Shown here piece by piece: positions 40,840 through 51,413 of a DNA stretch of 64,000 bases. The stretch is from Thermomonas sp. XSG (lineage in GTDB: Bacteria; Pseudomonadota; Gammaproteobacteria; Xanthomonadales; Xanthomonadaceae), in NCBI RefSeq assembly GCF_014678725.1, contig NZ_CP061497.1, positions 930,001-994,000 on the forward strand. Direction: 5' to 3'. Made by a program: the position numbers and the translations under genes. The notes beneath the pieces were generated by a model. That model ran no database searches. It was given only the letters and a program-made list of their open reading frames with translations, and was not told where the DNA came from. How positions within the stretch are numbered: the first letter of the stretch is position 1; every line of letters starts with the position of its first letter.

Positions 40840-41721
40840 TCATGCGGCTTCCGCCTCGCGGCCATCGTGGGCGGGCAATTGCGCCGACCGCAGACGCGGC
40901 GGAATTTCCGCCCACACATGGCCCAGATGCGAGAGCAGCCGCAGGGTGCCGTCGGCCTCTTCGACCAGCGCGCTCAGGCTTTCCACCCAGTCGCCGTCGT
41001 TGGCGTAGACCAGCCCATCGCGCTGCAACAGCGCGGCACGGTGGATATGCCCGCAGACGATGCCATCCAGCCCGCGCCGGCGCGCGTCGTCGAGCCCGGC
41101 CAGCACGAACCGCCCGATGTAGCGTTCGGCAGCACCGCTCTTCGATTTCAGGAACTCCGACAGCGACCAGTAGCGCAGCCCCAGCCGGGCGCGCAGCGCG
41201 TTCAGCCACTGGTTGCCGGTGAGGATTCGGTAGTACAGCCAGTCGCCGAATTTTTCCTGCAGGCTGCCGAAGTGCGTCACCGCGTCGTAGTCGTCGCCAT
41301 GCGTCACCAGCAGGCGGCGACCATCGGCGGTGACGTGGACCGCGCGCCGGCGCACCCGCGTCGCCGGCAGCGCCAGCCCGCAGAAGCGGCGGATCGGGCG
41401 GTCGTGGTTGCCGGGGATGTAGACCAGTTCGGTGCCGCGCCGGTGCAGCGCATGCAGGGCCTCCACCACGCGGTTGTGCGCGGCGCCCCAGCTGGCGCGC
41501 CGCTGCGCCATCCACCACAGGTCGACGATGTCGCCGACCAGGTACAGCCGCTCGCAGCGCAGTCCAGCGAGGAAATCGGCCAGCTCGGCCGCGTGGCAAT
41601 GGCGCGCGCCCAGGTGCACGTCCGAAATGAAAACCGCGCGACGCGGAGCCGGCGGCGGCACCGCGCGGACCACCGCCGTTGCGGGGCGTGCGCGCCTGCC
41701 GCTGCGGCCGGCGGCGCCCAC
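40840..41721 (-). CDS. UDP-2,3-diacylglucosamine diphosphatase-like metallophosphoesterase
   Basis: 293 residues. Calcineurin-like motifs in order: FISDVHLGARH, LVGDIVDLWW, VYIPGNHDRPI, LLVTHGDDYD and GIVCGHIHRA, the set seen in LpxH-type enzymes of lipid A synthesis and their paralogues (UDP-DAGDP hydrolase family). The N-terminal 25 residues are basic and poorly conserved. It starts with GTG at 41721, one base after the olsF-like TAG stop, with GAGG five bases upstream. A dedicated lpxH probably exists elsewhere, so the substrate is not certain. Confidence 0.82.
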   Translation of the reverse strand: MGAAGRSGRRARPATAVVRAVPPPAPRRAVFISDVHLGARHCHAAELADFLAGLRCERLYLVGDIVDLWWMAQRRASWGAAHNRVVEALHALHRRGTELVYIPGNHDRPIRRFCGLALPATRVRRRAVHVTADGRRLLVTHGDDYDAVTHFGSLQEKFGDWLYYRILTGNQWLNALRARLGLRYWSLSEFLKSKSGAAERYIGRFVLAGLDDARRRGLDGIVCGHIHRAALLQRDGLVYANDGDWVESLSALVEEADGTLRLLSHLGHVWAEIPPRLRSAQLPAHDGREAEAA

Positions 41722-43467
41722 CTATTCCTCCGCGCCGGCCGTGGCGGCCACCGGTGCGGATGTGGGATTTCCAGCACCGAGATAGCGTTGGCGCTTCTTC
41801 GGCCGCATCCGCTGGATGTCCACTTCGATCAGGCCATCCACGGAATCGCTGAAATCGGGATCGACGCCGAAGGCGAGGAAGCGCGCACCGCCCGGTTCGC
41901 ACAGTTCGACGTACTGTTTGTAGAGCATCGGCACCTGCGCGCCCAGCGCGTCGAGATTGGCCTTGAGCACGCGGAAGGCGGTGTCGGCGTCCAGCGCGGC
42001 ATCGCCGGGGTCGGCGGGCTCGTAGTGGAACGGTCGGCGCGACACCACATCGCCCTGCGGGCCGCCATGCCAATGCGCGTAGTGGGCGACGATCTGCGCA
42101 CGCGCCGCCGCCGGCAGTGCGGCGCTGATCGAGACCGCGCCGAACAGGTAGCGCACCCGCGGATGCGCGCGCAGGTAGGCGCCGATGCCCTGCCAGAGGT
42201 AATCGATGCTGCGGCTGCCCCAGTAGTCCTGCGCCACGAAACTGCGGCCCAGCTCCATGCCCTGGGCGATCCGCGCCAGCGCGTCCTCGCCGTAGTCGAA
42301 CAGACTGGCGGTGTAGAGACCTCGCAGGCCGTGCGCGGCCAGTACCGGCGCGCCGCGGGCGATGCGGTAGGCGCCGGCGATCTTCGCCGCGGCCTCGTCC
42401 CACAGCACGATGTGTTCGTACCAGCTGTCCCAGGCGTCTAGGTCGAGGCGGCGGCCGGTGCCTTCGCCCACCGCGCGGAAGGTCAGCTCGCGCAGCCGAC
42501 CGATCTCGTGCAGCAGCGGCGAGTCCACTGCCAGGGCGCCGACCCGGATCTGCTTGCCGTCGCTGGTCCGGCCGAGCAGGCGCAACCCAGCCACGGCCGC
42601 GCCGACCAGCGCCGGGTCGGCGGCCGCGGCCACCGGCTCGGGGCCGCTGCCCGCCGGCTCTTCGCACTGCCGGCGGGTGCCCAACGCATAGAGCTCGCGG
42701 CGGATATCCCGCAGCAGCGCCTCGTCGCCGGCATCGGCCGGGATCGCGCGTGGCGTCCCCACCCGTAGCAGCACCCGGCGCGCGCGGCGGGCGAACATCT
42801 CGCGCGCCAGCAGCGCCGTGCCCACCGGCTTGAACAGTGCCGAGGCCCCGTAGAACAGCATCGAGTTGCGCGCATCGATGCGCACCGGCAGCACCGGCGC
42901 AGCGCAGGCGCGGGCGAAGCGCAGGAAGCCGCGCCGCCAGCGGCCGTCGCGGATCCCGCGCGGGCCCAGGCGCGAGACCTCACCGGCCGGGAACACGATC
43001 ACGCATTCGCCGCGCCCCAGCGCCGCGCGGATCGCGCGCAGGCTGTCCGGCGCCGGTCGCCCGCCGAGGATGCGCACCGGCAGCAGCAGCTCGCCCAGCC
43101 CGCCCAGCGCGGACAGGAAATCGTTGGCGACGATGCGCACGTCGCGCCGCACCTGCCCCACCAGGTCCAGCAGCGCCAGCGCATCCAGCGCCCCGGAAGG
43201 ATGGTTGGCGACGATCAGCAGCCGCCCATGCGCCGGGATCCGCGCCCGGTCCGCATCGCTGGTCACGTACCCCGCCCCCAGATGGCGCATCGCCGCGGCG
43301 ACGAAGTCGAAGCCGCGCACATGCCGGTTGGCGGCGAGGAAAGCATCGATCTCGTCCAGCCGCGACCAGCGCGCGATGCCGCGCAACAGCGGCCTGGCCA
43401 ATACCGCCCGGCGGCCGCGGAACCAGTGCGGGAAACGCTGCTGCAGGCGCTGTTCGAGCTGGATCAT
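41722..43467 (-). CDS. OlsF-like bifunctional ornithine lipid synthase
   Basis: 581 residues in two parts. N-terminal (about 1-270): lysophospholipid acyltransferase (PlsC/OlsA type) with NHPSGALD at 88-95 and VIVFPAGEVSR. C-terminal (about 290-580): GNAT-like OlsB domain with LRELTFRAVGEGTGRRLDLDAWD, HIVLWDEAAAKIAGAYRIARG, SRSIDYLWQGIGAYL. This matches Serratia OlsF, which makes ornithine lipids in one chain: an N-acylation of ornithine by the C-terminal part and an O-acylation by the N-terminal part. Ornithine lipids replace phospholipids under phosphate limitation. The adjacent metallophosphoesterase (41721) is probably in the same operon. Confidence 0.85.
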   Translation of the reverse strand: MIQLEQRLQQRFPHWFRGRRAVLARPLLRGIARWSRLDEIDAFLAANRHVRGFDFVAAAMRHLGAGYVTSDADRARIPAHGRLLIVANHPSGALDALALLDLVGQVRRDVRIVANDFLSALGGLGELLLPVRILGGRPAPDSLRAIRAALGRGECVIVFPAGEVSRLGPRGIRDGRWRRGFLRFARACAAPVLPVRIDARNSMLFYGASALFKPVGTALLAREMFARRARRVLLRVGTPRAIPADAGDEALLRDIRRELYALGTRRQCEEPAGSGPEPVAAAADPALVGAAVAGLRLLGRTSDGKQIRVGALAVDSPLLHEIGRLRELTFRAVGEGTGRRLDLDAWDSWYEHIVLWDEAAAKIAGAYRIARGAPVLAAHGLRGLYTASLFDYGEDALARIAQGMELGRSFVAQDYWGSRSIDYLWQGIGAYLRAHPRVRYLFGAVSISAALPAAARAQIVAHYAHWHGGPQGDVVSRRPFHYEPADPGDAALDADTAFRVLKANLDALGAQVPMLYKQYVELCEPGGARFLAFGVDPDFSDSVDGLIEVDIQRMRPKKRQRYLGAGNPTSAPVAATAGAEE

Positions 43468-43623
43468 CGCGGGGCGGTATCGGCCTGGTTGGCCGACAGC
43501 CTGCGCGGCAACCGGGACAGCCCGGTTTCACGCGGGTTACCCGAGGGTGACGGCAGGCTTAATGTCGGCCAAACACCGCCGGCAGCGGAAACAGGGCAGG
43601 ATGCACATCCGGCCGCGCCGCTG

Positions 43624-43635
43624 TATCATGCGCGC
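43624..43635 (+). promoter_or_regulatory. metK promoter: TATCAT plus GCGCGC
   Basis: TATCAT (43624-43629) followed by GCGCGC, the same discriminator as at dusB, the ABC-F gene and ahcY. The predicted leader is about 35 nt and contains AAGGA before the ATG, so metK has a normal 5' leader. Confidence 0.5.
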
Positions 43636-43670
43636 CCATCTTTTCATCCGAATGCAAGGATATAAAGCCC

Positions 43671-44882
43671 ATGTCCAGCTACCTGTTCACCTCCGAATCG
43701 GTCTCCGAAGGCCATCCGGACAAGATCGCCGACCAGATTTCCGATGCGGTGCTGGACGCGATCCTGGCCCAGGACAAGCAGGCGCGCGTGGCCTGCGAGA
43801 CGCTGGTGAAGACCGGCGCCGCCATCGTGGCCGGCGAGGTCACCACCAGCGCGTGGGTGGACATCGAGGCGCTGGCGCGCCAGGTGATCAACGGCATCGG
43901 CTACGACAATTCCAGCGTCGGCTTCGACGGCCACACCTGCGCCATCATCAACATGCTCGGCAAGCAGTCGCCCGACATCAACCAGGGCGTGGACCGCAAG
44001 AAGCCGGAAGACCAGGGCGCGGGCGACCAGGGCCTGATGTTCGGCTACGCCTGCAATGAAGCGCCCGAATTCATGCCGGCCCCGCTGTACTACAGCCACC
44101 GGCTGGTGGAACAGCAGGCCAAGGTGCGCAAGAGCGGCAAGCTGAAGTGGCTGCGCCCGGACGCCAAGTCGCAGGTCACCCTGCGCTACGACGGCAACAC
44201 CGTGCTGGGCCTCGACGCGGTGGTGCTGTCCACCCAGCACGATCCGGACATCAAGCAGAAGGACCTGATCGAGGCGGTGCGCACGCACATCCTCGCCCCG
44301 GTGCTGCCCAAGAAGTGGCTGGACGCGCTGCCGAAGAACAAGGTGCACATCAACCCGACCGGCAAGTTCGTGATCGGCGGCCCGGTGGGCGACTGCGGCC
44401 TGACCGGCCGCAAGATCATCGTCGACACCTACGGCGGCATGGCCCGCCACGGCGGCGGCGCGTTCTCCGGCAAGGACCCGTCGAAGGTCGACCGCAGCGC
44501 CGCCTACGCCGCGCGCTACGTGGCCAAGAACATCGTCGCCGCCGGCCTAGCCGACAAGTGCGAAGTGCAGGTGTCCTACGCCATCGGCGTGGCCCAGCCG
44601 ACCTCGATCTCGGTCACGACCTTCGGCACCGGCAAGGTCGGCGACGACGTGATCGAGAAGCTGATCCGCGCGCACTTCGACCTGCGTCCGTACGCGATCA
44701 CTCGCATGCTGGACCTGGAGCACCCGATCTATCAGCCCACCGCCAGCTACGGCCACTTCGGCCGCAAGCCGAAGGAAATCAGCTACACCGACGGCGAAGG
44801 CAAGAAGCACAAGGCCACCACCTTCTCCTGGGAGAAGACCGACAAGGCCGAAGCGCTGCGCAAGGCGGCGAAGCTGAAGTAA
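43671..44882 (+). CDS. metK: S-adenosylmethionine synthase MetK
   Basis: Makes SAM from methionine and ATP. 403 residues. Motifs are [22 protein letters not shown], the [15 protein letters not shown] signature, [32 protein letters not shown] and the C-terminal [15 protein letters not shown]. The length is about 20 more than E. coli MetK, usual for this group. It belongs to the methyl cycle with ahcY and metF further along the window. I found no SAM riboswitch upstream. Confidence 0.97.
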   Translation: MSSYLFTSESVSEGHPDKIADQISDAVLDAILAQDKQARVACETLVKTGAAIVAGEVTTSAWVDIEALARQVINGIGYDNSSVGFDGHTCAIINMLGKQSPDINQGVDRKKPEDQGAGDQGLMFGYACNEAPEFMPAPLYYSHRLVEQQAKVRKSGKLKWLRPDAKSQVTLRYDGNTVLGLDAVVLSTQHDPDIKQKDLIEAVRTHILAPVLPKKWLDALPKNKVHINPTGKFVIGGPVGDCGLTGRKIIVDTYGGMARHGGGAFSGKDPSKVDRSAAYAARYVAKNIVAAGLADKCEVQVSYAIGVAQPTSISVTTFGTGKVGDDVIEKLIRAHFDLRPYAITRMLDLEHPIYQPTASYGHFGRKPKEISYTDGEGKKHKATTFSWEKTDKAEALRKAAKLK

Positions 44883-44909
44883 GCCGCGCTCCGGCAAGGC
44901 GATTTGCGA

Positions 44910-44939
44910 ACGGGCCGCAGCGATGCGGCCCGTTTTTTT
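44910..44939 (+). terminator. Rho-independent terminator of metK
   Basis: A perfect 10-base stem (ACGGGCCGCA / TGCGGCCCGT) with a GCGA tetraloop, followed by a run of seven T. It is the clearest intrinsic terminator in the window. Confidence 0.93.
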
Positions 44940-44955
44940 GCGTCGCGCTGCGTGC

Positions 44956-46152
44956 TCAGGTCCGCACGAAGATCTCCACCCGCCGGTTGAGCTGGCGGCC
45001 GGCGGGGTTGTCCTGCCCGTTGAGCTCGTTGGGGGCCACCGGTTGTGATTCGCCGTAGCCACGCGCATCAGCACCCTGTGCCGCTTGGCGCTGCCGCAGC
45101 GCCGTCAATACCGCCTGCGCGCGGCGCTCGGACAGCGCCTGGTTGTAAGGATCGCTGCCCTTGGCATCGGTATGGCCGCGGATCTCCATCGACTTGGCTT
45201 GTACCTGGTTGAGTGCGGTAGCCAACGTGTCCAGCACCTTGGCCGCGTCCGGACGGATGTCCGACTTGTCGAAGTCGAACAGGACCCGATCCTCCAGGGT
45301 GACGACGAATCCGCACGGAGCGCCCGGCGGCGCGAACTTCTTCAGCGGCGGAAAGCGGCCCGCGGGGGCCACTCTCGGGATCGGCGCCATCTTCACCTCA
45401 CGCGCGGGCGCGCCGATGCGCCCATTGCCGTCGCCGTCGTTGACGACCAGCCCGTGCGGTCCGTTCCAGCTGCCGCTGCCATCGGCGTTGATGGTGACGA
45501 TGCCCTGCGGACCGTTCCAGGTGCCCGAACCATCGCCGTTATTGCGGATCAGGCCGCTATCGCCATTCCAGGTGCCGCCACCTTGCCCGTCCAGCCGGAT
45601 GATCCCGTAACGCCCGTTGTAGCTGCCCGAGCCGTCGGCCTCGACCGAAATCAACGCGTCGTCGGCCCCATCCTCGCCGCTCCCGTTGATGGTGCCGCTG
45701 CCATCGGCATTGACGGTGATGAGGCCGCCGCCGTAGTTGGCGGTGCCGCTGCCGTCGGCATTGATGCGGAAGATGCCCGCATCGCCGTTGCGCAGCAGGT
45801 TGCCCTGTGCATCGACGCTGGTGATGCCCGCGTCATTGACCAGCGCGCCGTCGCCCGTGCAGGTGGCCGGACGGACGCGGATGCCGGCGATCGGGTCGAT
45901 GATGTCCTGCATCGATGCCTCCAGCGTCCGCTGCGCCGGGCCGATGCCGACGACATCGGGCACCACGATCTGCGGGATGGCGGGGAAGTCGAACTCGCCT
46001 GCCGTTTTCGGCGCTTCCGCCGTGGCCGCTGCCACCGGCGCCGCGCTGGCCGCGCCGCCCGTGGGCGCGTCCACCGCGGCATTGGGTGCACGCGTGCAAG
46101 CGCCGCACAGCACCATCGCCCCCACCAGCATTCCCACGCGTCCTGCCGCCAT
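44956..46152 (-). CDS. OmpA-family outer-membrane/peptidoglycan protein with DGSG repeats
   Basis: 398 residues from the ATG at 46152. The N-terminus (AAGRVGMLVGAMVLCGAC) reads as a signal or lipoprotein signal with no perfect lipobox. Seven 17-residue repeats with consensus G-I/L-xxx-N-x-DGSGT-W/x-NG lie in the middle (coded by 45403-45777). The C-terminal OmpA domain binds peptidoglycan: VLFDFDKSDIRPDAAKVLDTLA, IRGHTDAKGSDPYNQALSERRAQAV, GYGESQPVAPN and RRVEIFVRT. It is convergent with metK. TATAAC (rc) near 46186 is a possible -10. An in-frame ATG at 46212 is less likely. Confidence 0.88.
   Translation of the reverse strand: MAAGRVGMLVGAMVLCGACTRAPNAAVDAPTGGAASAAPVAAATAEAPKTAGEFDFPAIPQIVVPDVVGIGPAQRTLEASMQDIIDPIAGIRVRPATCTGDGALVNDAGITSVDAQGNLLRNGDAGIFRINADGSGTANYGGGLITVNADGSGTINGSGEDGADDALISVEADGSGSYNGRYGIIRLDGQGGGTWNGDSGLIRNNGDGSGTWNGPQGIVTINADGSGSWNGPHGLVVNDGDGNGRIGAPAREVKMAPIPRVAPAGRFPPLKKFAPPGAPCGFVVTLEDRVLFDFDKSDIRPDAAKVLDTLATALNQVQAKSMEIRGHTDAKGSDPYNQALSERRAQAVLTALRQRQAAQGADARGYGESQPVAPNELNGQDNPAGRQLNRRVEIFVRT
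45403..45777 (-). repeat. Seven 17-codon repeats in the OmpA-like gene
   Basis: Seven tandem units of 17 residues; the second carries a six-residue insertion. Examples are GIIRLDGQGGGTWNGDS and GIVTINADGSGSWNGPH. The regular glycine, aspartate and aromatic spacing suggests a beta-solenoid or stacked-hairpin fold. Alignment was by eye. Confidence 0.85.
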
Positions 46153-46284
46153 GCCTGCCGTCCTGTCGATGTTGTCGGAGCGGCGGTTATAGGCCACCGC
46201 CGTGACGCACACGTTAAGCGCGTCTGAACGCGGGCGAGTCCATCACGACGCACCACGGGCCGGGTCGGCCGTGCACGCGCCGCT

Positions 46285-46296
46285 TACAATGCGCGC
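46285..46296 (+). promoter_or_regulatory. TACAATGCGCGC promoter block of the ABC-F gene, leaderless
   Basis: TACAAT (46285-46290) and GCGCGC directly before the ATG. Identical to the blocks at dusB and ahcY. Confidence 0.55.
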
Positions 46297-48177
<1,881 letters not shown>

Positions 48178-48249
48178 GAAGGCCCTCCGCGGCCCCATCC
48201 ACCGGTGGGTGGCCGACGATCGGTTCATCCGTGGCCCGCCGGCTGGCGC

Positions 48250-48261
48250 TACAATGCGCGC
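48250..48261 (+). promoter_or_regulatory. TACAATGCGCGC promoter block of ahcY
   Basis: TACAAT (48250-48255) and GCGCGC (48256-48261). The predicted start near 48262 lies two bases before the riboswitch, so the RNA element would be the extreme 5' end of the mRNA. Confidence 0.6.
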
Positions 48262-48263
48262 CG

Positions 48264-48325
48264 GCCGAGGGGCGCTGCGATCGCGACATGCGACCAGGCT
48301 CGGCATCGAAACAACGGCGCCCGTG
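48264..48325 (+). ncRNA. SAH riboswitch upstream of ahcY
   Basis: The segment matches the S-adenosylhomocysteine aptamer known from proteobacterial ahcY leaders: CCGAGGGGCGCTGCGA, a variable hairpin, GACCAGGCTCGG and AACGGCGCCC. Two helices can be drawn: CCGAG (48265-48269) with CTCGG (48299-48303), and GGGCGC with GCGCCC (48317-48322), as in the pseudoknotted aptamer. SAH binding raises expression in this class. The ribosome-binding site GGAG lies 22 bases after it. Assigned from recall of the consensus; covariance search not run. Confidence 0.85.
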
Positions 48326-48357
48326 ACCGCAATCCACCGCACTCACGGAGCATGCAC

Positions 48358-49803
48358 ATGAACGCCGTAGCCAGGACTTTTTCGACCGAGGGCGACTACA
48401 AGGTCGCCGACATCTCGCTGGCCGACTGGGGCCGCAAGGAACTGGACATCGCCGAGCACGAGATGCCGGGCCTGATGTCGATCCGCCGCAAGTACGCCGC
48501 CACCACGCCGCTCAAGGGCGTGCGGGTGACCGGCTCGCTGCACATGACCATCCAGACCGCGGTGCTGATCGAGACGCTGAAGGACATCGGCGCCGACGTG
48601 CGCTGGGCGTCGTGCAACATCTTCAGCACCCAGGACCACGCCGCCGCCGCGATCGCCGCCACCGGCACCCCCGTGTTCGCCTGGAAGGGCGAGACGCTGG
48701 AGGAATACTGGGACTGCACGCTGGATGCGCTCACCTTCACCCTGCCCGACGGCACCCTGACCGGCCCGGAGCTGGTGGTGGATGACGGCGGCGACGTCAC
48801 CCTGCTGATCCACAAGGGCTTTGAACTCGAGCAGGGCGACGACAGCTGGGTCAATTCGGCCTCCGGCAGCCACGAGGAGCAGGTGATCAAGAACCTGCTC
48901 AAGCGCGTCGCCAGCGAGCGCCCCGGCTACTGGACCCGCGTGGTCAAGGACTGGAAGGGCGTCTCCGAGGAAACCACCACCGGCGTGCACCGCCTCTACC
49001 AGCTGGCCGAGAAGGGCAAGCTGCTGGTGCCGGCGATCAACGTCAACGACTCGGTCACCAAGTCGAAGTTCGACAACCTGTATGGCTGCCGCGAGTCGCT
49101 GGCCGATGGCCTGAAGCGCGCGCTGGACGTGATGCTGGCCGGCAAGGTGGCGGTGGTGTGCGGCTATGGCGACGTCGGCAAGGGCTCGGCGGCCTCGCTG
49201 CGTGCCTACGGCGCCCGCGTCATCGTCACCGAGATCGACCCGATCTGCGCGCTGCAGGCGGCGATGGAAGGCTATGAAGTAACGACCGTCGAGGACACCC
49301 TCGGCCGCGCCGACATCTACGTCACCACCACCGGCAACAAGGACATCATCACCCTGGCGCACATGCAGGCGATGAAGGACCAGGCCATCGTCTGCAACAT
49401 CGGCCACTTCGACAACGAGATCCAGGTCGATGCGCTGTACGCCAGCGGCGCGGTGAAGACCAACATCAAGCCGCAGGTGGACAAATTCACCTTTGGCAAT
49501 GGCAACAGCATCTTCCTGCTGGCCGAAGGCCGGCTGGTGAACCTGGGCTGCGCCACCGGCCACCCCAGCTTCGTGATGTCGAACTCGTTCTCCAACCAGA
49601 CGCTGGCGCAGATCGACCTGTGGGCCAACAAGGACGCCTACGAGGCCAAGGTCTACATCCTGCCGAAGAAGCTGGACGAGGAGGTGGCGCGCCTGCACCT
49701 GGAGAAGATCGGGGTGAAGCTGACCAGGCTCACCAGCGAACAGGCCGACTACCTCGGCGTGTCGATGGACGGCCCGTACAAGCCGGAGCACTACCGCTAC
49801 TGA
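48358..49803 (+). CDS. ahcY: S-adenosylhomocysteine hydrolase AhcY
   Basis: Splits SAH to adenosine and homocysteine. 481 residues. Motifs include [16 protein letters not shown], the proteobacterial insertion around [32 protein letters not shown], the NAD site [46 protein letters not shown] and the C-terminal [10 protein letters not shown]. Of the two close ATGs I chose 48358, because GGAG at 48347-48350 is seven bases away; the first ATG (48352) is only one base from it. Expression is controlled by the SAH riboswitch at 48264-48325. Confidence 0.97.
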   Translation: MNAVARTFSTEGDYKVADISLADWGRKELDIAEHEMPGLMSIRRKYAATTPLKGVRVTGSLHMTIQTAVLIETLKDIGADVRWASCNIFSTQDHAAAAIAATGTPVFAWKGETLEEYWDCTLDALTFTLPDGTLTGPELVVDDGGDVTLLIHKGFELEQGDDSWVNSASGSHEEQVIKNLLKRVASERPGYWTRVVKDWKGVSEETTTGVHRLYQLAEKGKLLVPAINVNDSVTKSKFDNLYGCRESLADGLKRALDVMLAGKVAVVCGYGDVGKGSAASLRAYGARVIVTEIDPICALQAAMEGYEVTTVEDTLGRADIYVTTTGNKDIITLAHMQAMKDQAIVCNIGHFDNEIQVDALYASGAVKTNIKPQVDKFTFGNGNSIFLLAEGRLVNLGCATGHPSFVMSNSFSNQTLAQIDLWANKDAYEAKVYILPKKLDEEVARLHLEKIGVKLTRLTSEQADYLGVSMDGPYKPEHYRY

Positions 49804-49828
49804 TCGCCACCCGTCAACGGTGATGACC

Positions 49829-49850
49829 ACGGGCGCCGCAAGGCGCCCGT
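49829..49850. terminator. Hairpin between ahcY and the SRPBCC gene
   Basis: A perfect nine-base stem (ACGGGCGCC / GGCGCCCGT) with a GCAA tetraloop, 25 bases after the ahcY stop. Only TT follows on the plus strand. It lies in the gap of two convergent genes and could act for both. Confidence 0.6.
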
Positions 49851-49863
49851 TTCCGTTGCGGGA

Positions 49864-50370
49864 CTAGCCCAGCCGCGCCACCTGCTCGGCGTACGACTTG
49901 CGGGTCTGCACGAACAGATCGAACGGGAACCGCGTCGACACGCCTTCCAGCGCCGTGGCCAGCATCTCCAGATGGCCCTCGAACCCCGCACAGGCCTTGG
50001 CGATGTCTTCGTCAGCAGGCACCTCCACGAACAGGTCCAGCCGGGTGCCGGCCCCGCGCGGGTGCAGCTCCCAGCGCAGCGGACGCTGCGGCTGTTCGCC
50101 GCTGCTCCACGAATACTCCAGCACCCGCCCCGGCTCGAACGCGGTCACCGTGCTGTCGATGACGATGCCGCTGTCGGCGAAATCGATCCGCACCGCGCCG
50201 CCCGGCTGCTGCTGGATGCTGCCCGGCGCCAGCCACTGCGCCATCGACGCGGACTCGGTGAGCATGGCCCAGACCGCATCCGCCTCATGCTCCAGGTCGC
50301 GCGAGAGGTGGCCTTGGAAGCCGGTGCCGGTGCGCCGGATGCGCCCGACCGGAAACAGCATGGTGCTCAT
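49864..50370 (-). CDS. SRPBCC (START/AHA1-like) family protein
   Basis: 168 residues. It begins MSTMLFPVGRIRRTGTGFQG and fits the AHSA1/SRPBCC helix-grip fold: LEHEADAVWAMLTESASMAQWLAPG, VLEYSWSSGEQPQRPLRWEL, GTRLDLFVEVPADEDIAKAC and GFEGHLEMLATALEGV. Family members bind hydrophobic ligands; a substrate cannot be named. It is convergent with ahcY and divergent from metF. The gene between ahcY and metF differs among relatives, so a link to the methyl cycle is not implied. Confidence 0.85.
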   Translation of the reverse strand: MSTMLFPVGRIRRTGTGFQGHLSRDLEHEADAVWAMLTESASMAQWLAPGSIQQQPGGAVRIDFADSGIVIDSTVTAFEPGRVLEYSWSSGEQPQRPLRWELHPRGAGTRLDLFVEVPADEDIAKACAGFEGHLEMLATALEGVSTRFPFDLFVQTRKSYAEQVARLG

Positions 50371-50468
50371 TGGCGGATTTCCTGAAGGAAGGCCGATAGT
50401 TGTAACCCCTGCGCGGCCGGGGCGCATTGACGCACGTCACCCGGTCCCGGATGGCTTGCCCGGCAGCT

Positions 50469-50504
50469 GATATATCGCTTCATCCGGAAAAAGAGATATA
50501 TAAT
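50469..50504 (+). promoter_or_regulatory. metF promoter region with paired GATATAT sites
   Basis: An AT-rich island in a GC-rich genome. A perfect -10 TATAAT (50499-50504) overlaps the second of two GATATATC/GATATATA sites (50469-50476 and 50495-50502), 26 bp apart. The first is an 8-bp palindrome. The overlap with the -10 suggests an operator for a repressor, possibly of the ArsR/SahR type that controls methionine genes in some proteobacteria; that last point is a guess. Confidence 0.5.
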
Positions 50505-50533
50505 CGCACCAACCACGGAACCACGCCGCCGCA

Positions 50534-51358
50534 ATGCTGCCGATCAGCTTCGAGTTCTACCCGCCCAAGACCGACGAACAGCACTCCCAGTTCGACCGCA
50601 CCGTGCGCAAGCTCAAGGCGCATGCGCCGCAGTTCATGTCGGTCACCTTCGGCGCCGGCGGCTCCACCCTTAGCCACACCCCGGAAACGGTGCAGCGCCT
50701 GCGCGGCGAGCACGGCGTGGACGGCGTGCCCCACCTGACCTGCGTCGGTGGCAGCCGCGAGGAAATCCGCACCCTGCTCAAGCTCTACCGCGCTCTGGGT
50801 TGCACCCGCATCGTCGCGCTGCGCGGCGACCTGCCCTCCGGCATGGCCCGCAGCGGCGACCTGCGCTATGCCAGCGAGCTGGTGCGTCTGATCCGCGACG
50901 AGCACGGCGACCACTTCCACGTGGAAGTCGCGGCCTACCCGGAAACCCACCCGCAGGCGGAAGACGCACGGATCGGACTGGACCATTTCAAGACCAAGGT
51001 CGATGCCGGCGCCAGCGGTGCGATCACCCAGTATTTCTACAACGCCGACGCCTATTTCCGCTTCGTCGACGATGCGCGCGCGCAGGGCATCGACCTGCCG
51101 ATCGTGCCGGGAATCATGCCGATCGCCAATTTCAGCCAGCTGCGCCGGTTCTCCGAGGCCTGCGGGGCGCAGATCCCGCGCTGGATCGACCAGCGCATGC
51201 GCGCCTTCGGCGACGATGCGGACGCGGTGCGCGAGTTCGCAGCGGACGTGGTGGCAGGCCTGTGCCGCCGCTTGGTGGAAGGCGGCGCGCCGGCCCTGCA
51301 CTTCTACACGCTGAACCTGGCCAAGCCCACCCAGACGGTGTTGCAGCGGCTGGCCTGA
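50534..51358 (+). CDS. metF: Methylenetetrahydrofolate reductase MetF
   Basis: Flavoenzyme that makes 5-methyl-THF for methionine synthesis. 274 residues, within the family range of about 275-300. Motifs are MLPISFEFYPPKTDEQ (catalytic Glu region), MSVTFGAGGSTLSHTPETV, HLTCVGGSREEI, IVALRGDLPSGMA, DAGASGAITQYFYNADAYFRF and ALHFYTLNLAKPTQTV. It completes the set of metK and ahcY in this window. Confidence 0.96.
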   Translation: MLPISFEFYPPKTDEQHSQFDRTVRKLKAHAPQFMSVTFGAGGSTLSHTPETVQRLRGEHGVDGVPHLTCVGGSREEIRTLLKLYRALGCTRIVALRGDLPSGMARSGDLRYASELVRLIRDEHGDHFHVEVAAYPETHPQAEDARIGLDHFKTKVDAGASGAITQYFYNADAYFRFVDDARAQGIDLPIVPGIMPIANFSQLRRFSEACGAQIPRWIDQRMRAFGDDADAVREFAADVVAGLCRRLVEGGAPALHFYTLNLAKPTQTVLQRLA

Positions 51359-51401
51359 AACGGCGCCGCCCGCCTTCCTTCCGCCTTGACGGGGCGGAGG
51401 G

Positions 51402-51413
51402 TACCCTGCGGAG
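51402..51413 (+). promoter_or_regulatory. Candidate leaderless promoter of the DUF4124-like gene
   Basis: TACCCT (51402-51407) plus GCGGAG directly before the ATG. The GGAG touches the start codon, so it cannot serve as a Shine-Dalgarno site; the spacing resembles that of dusB and the ABC-F gene. Confidence 0.3.

Noticed and set aside
43468-43670. Possible SAM riboswitch before metK
   Set aside because: The 203-bp gap shows a promoter and Shine-Dalgarno site but no aptamer consensus that I can recognise.
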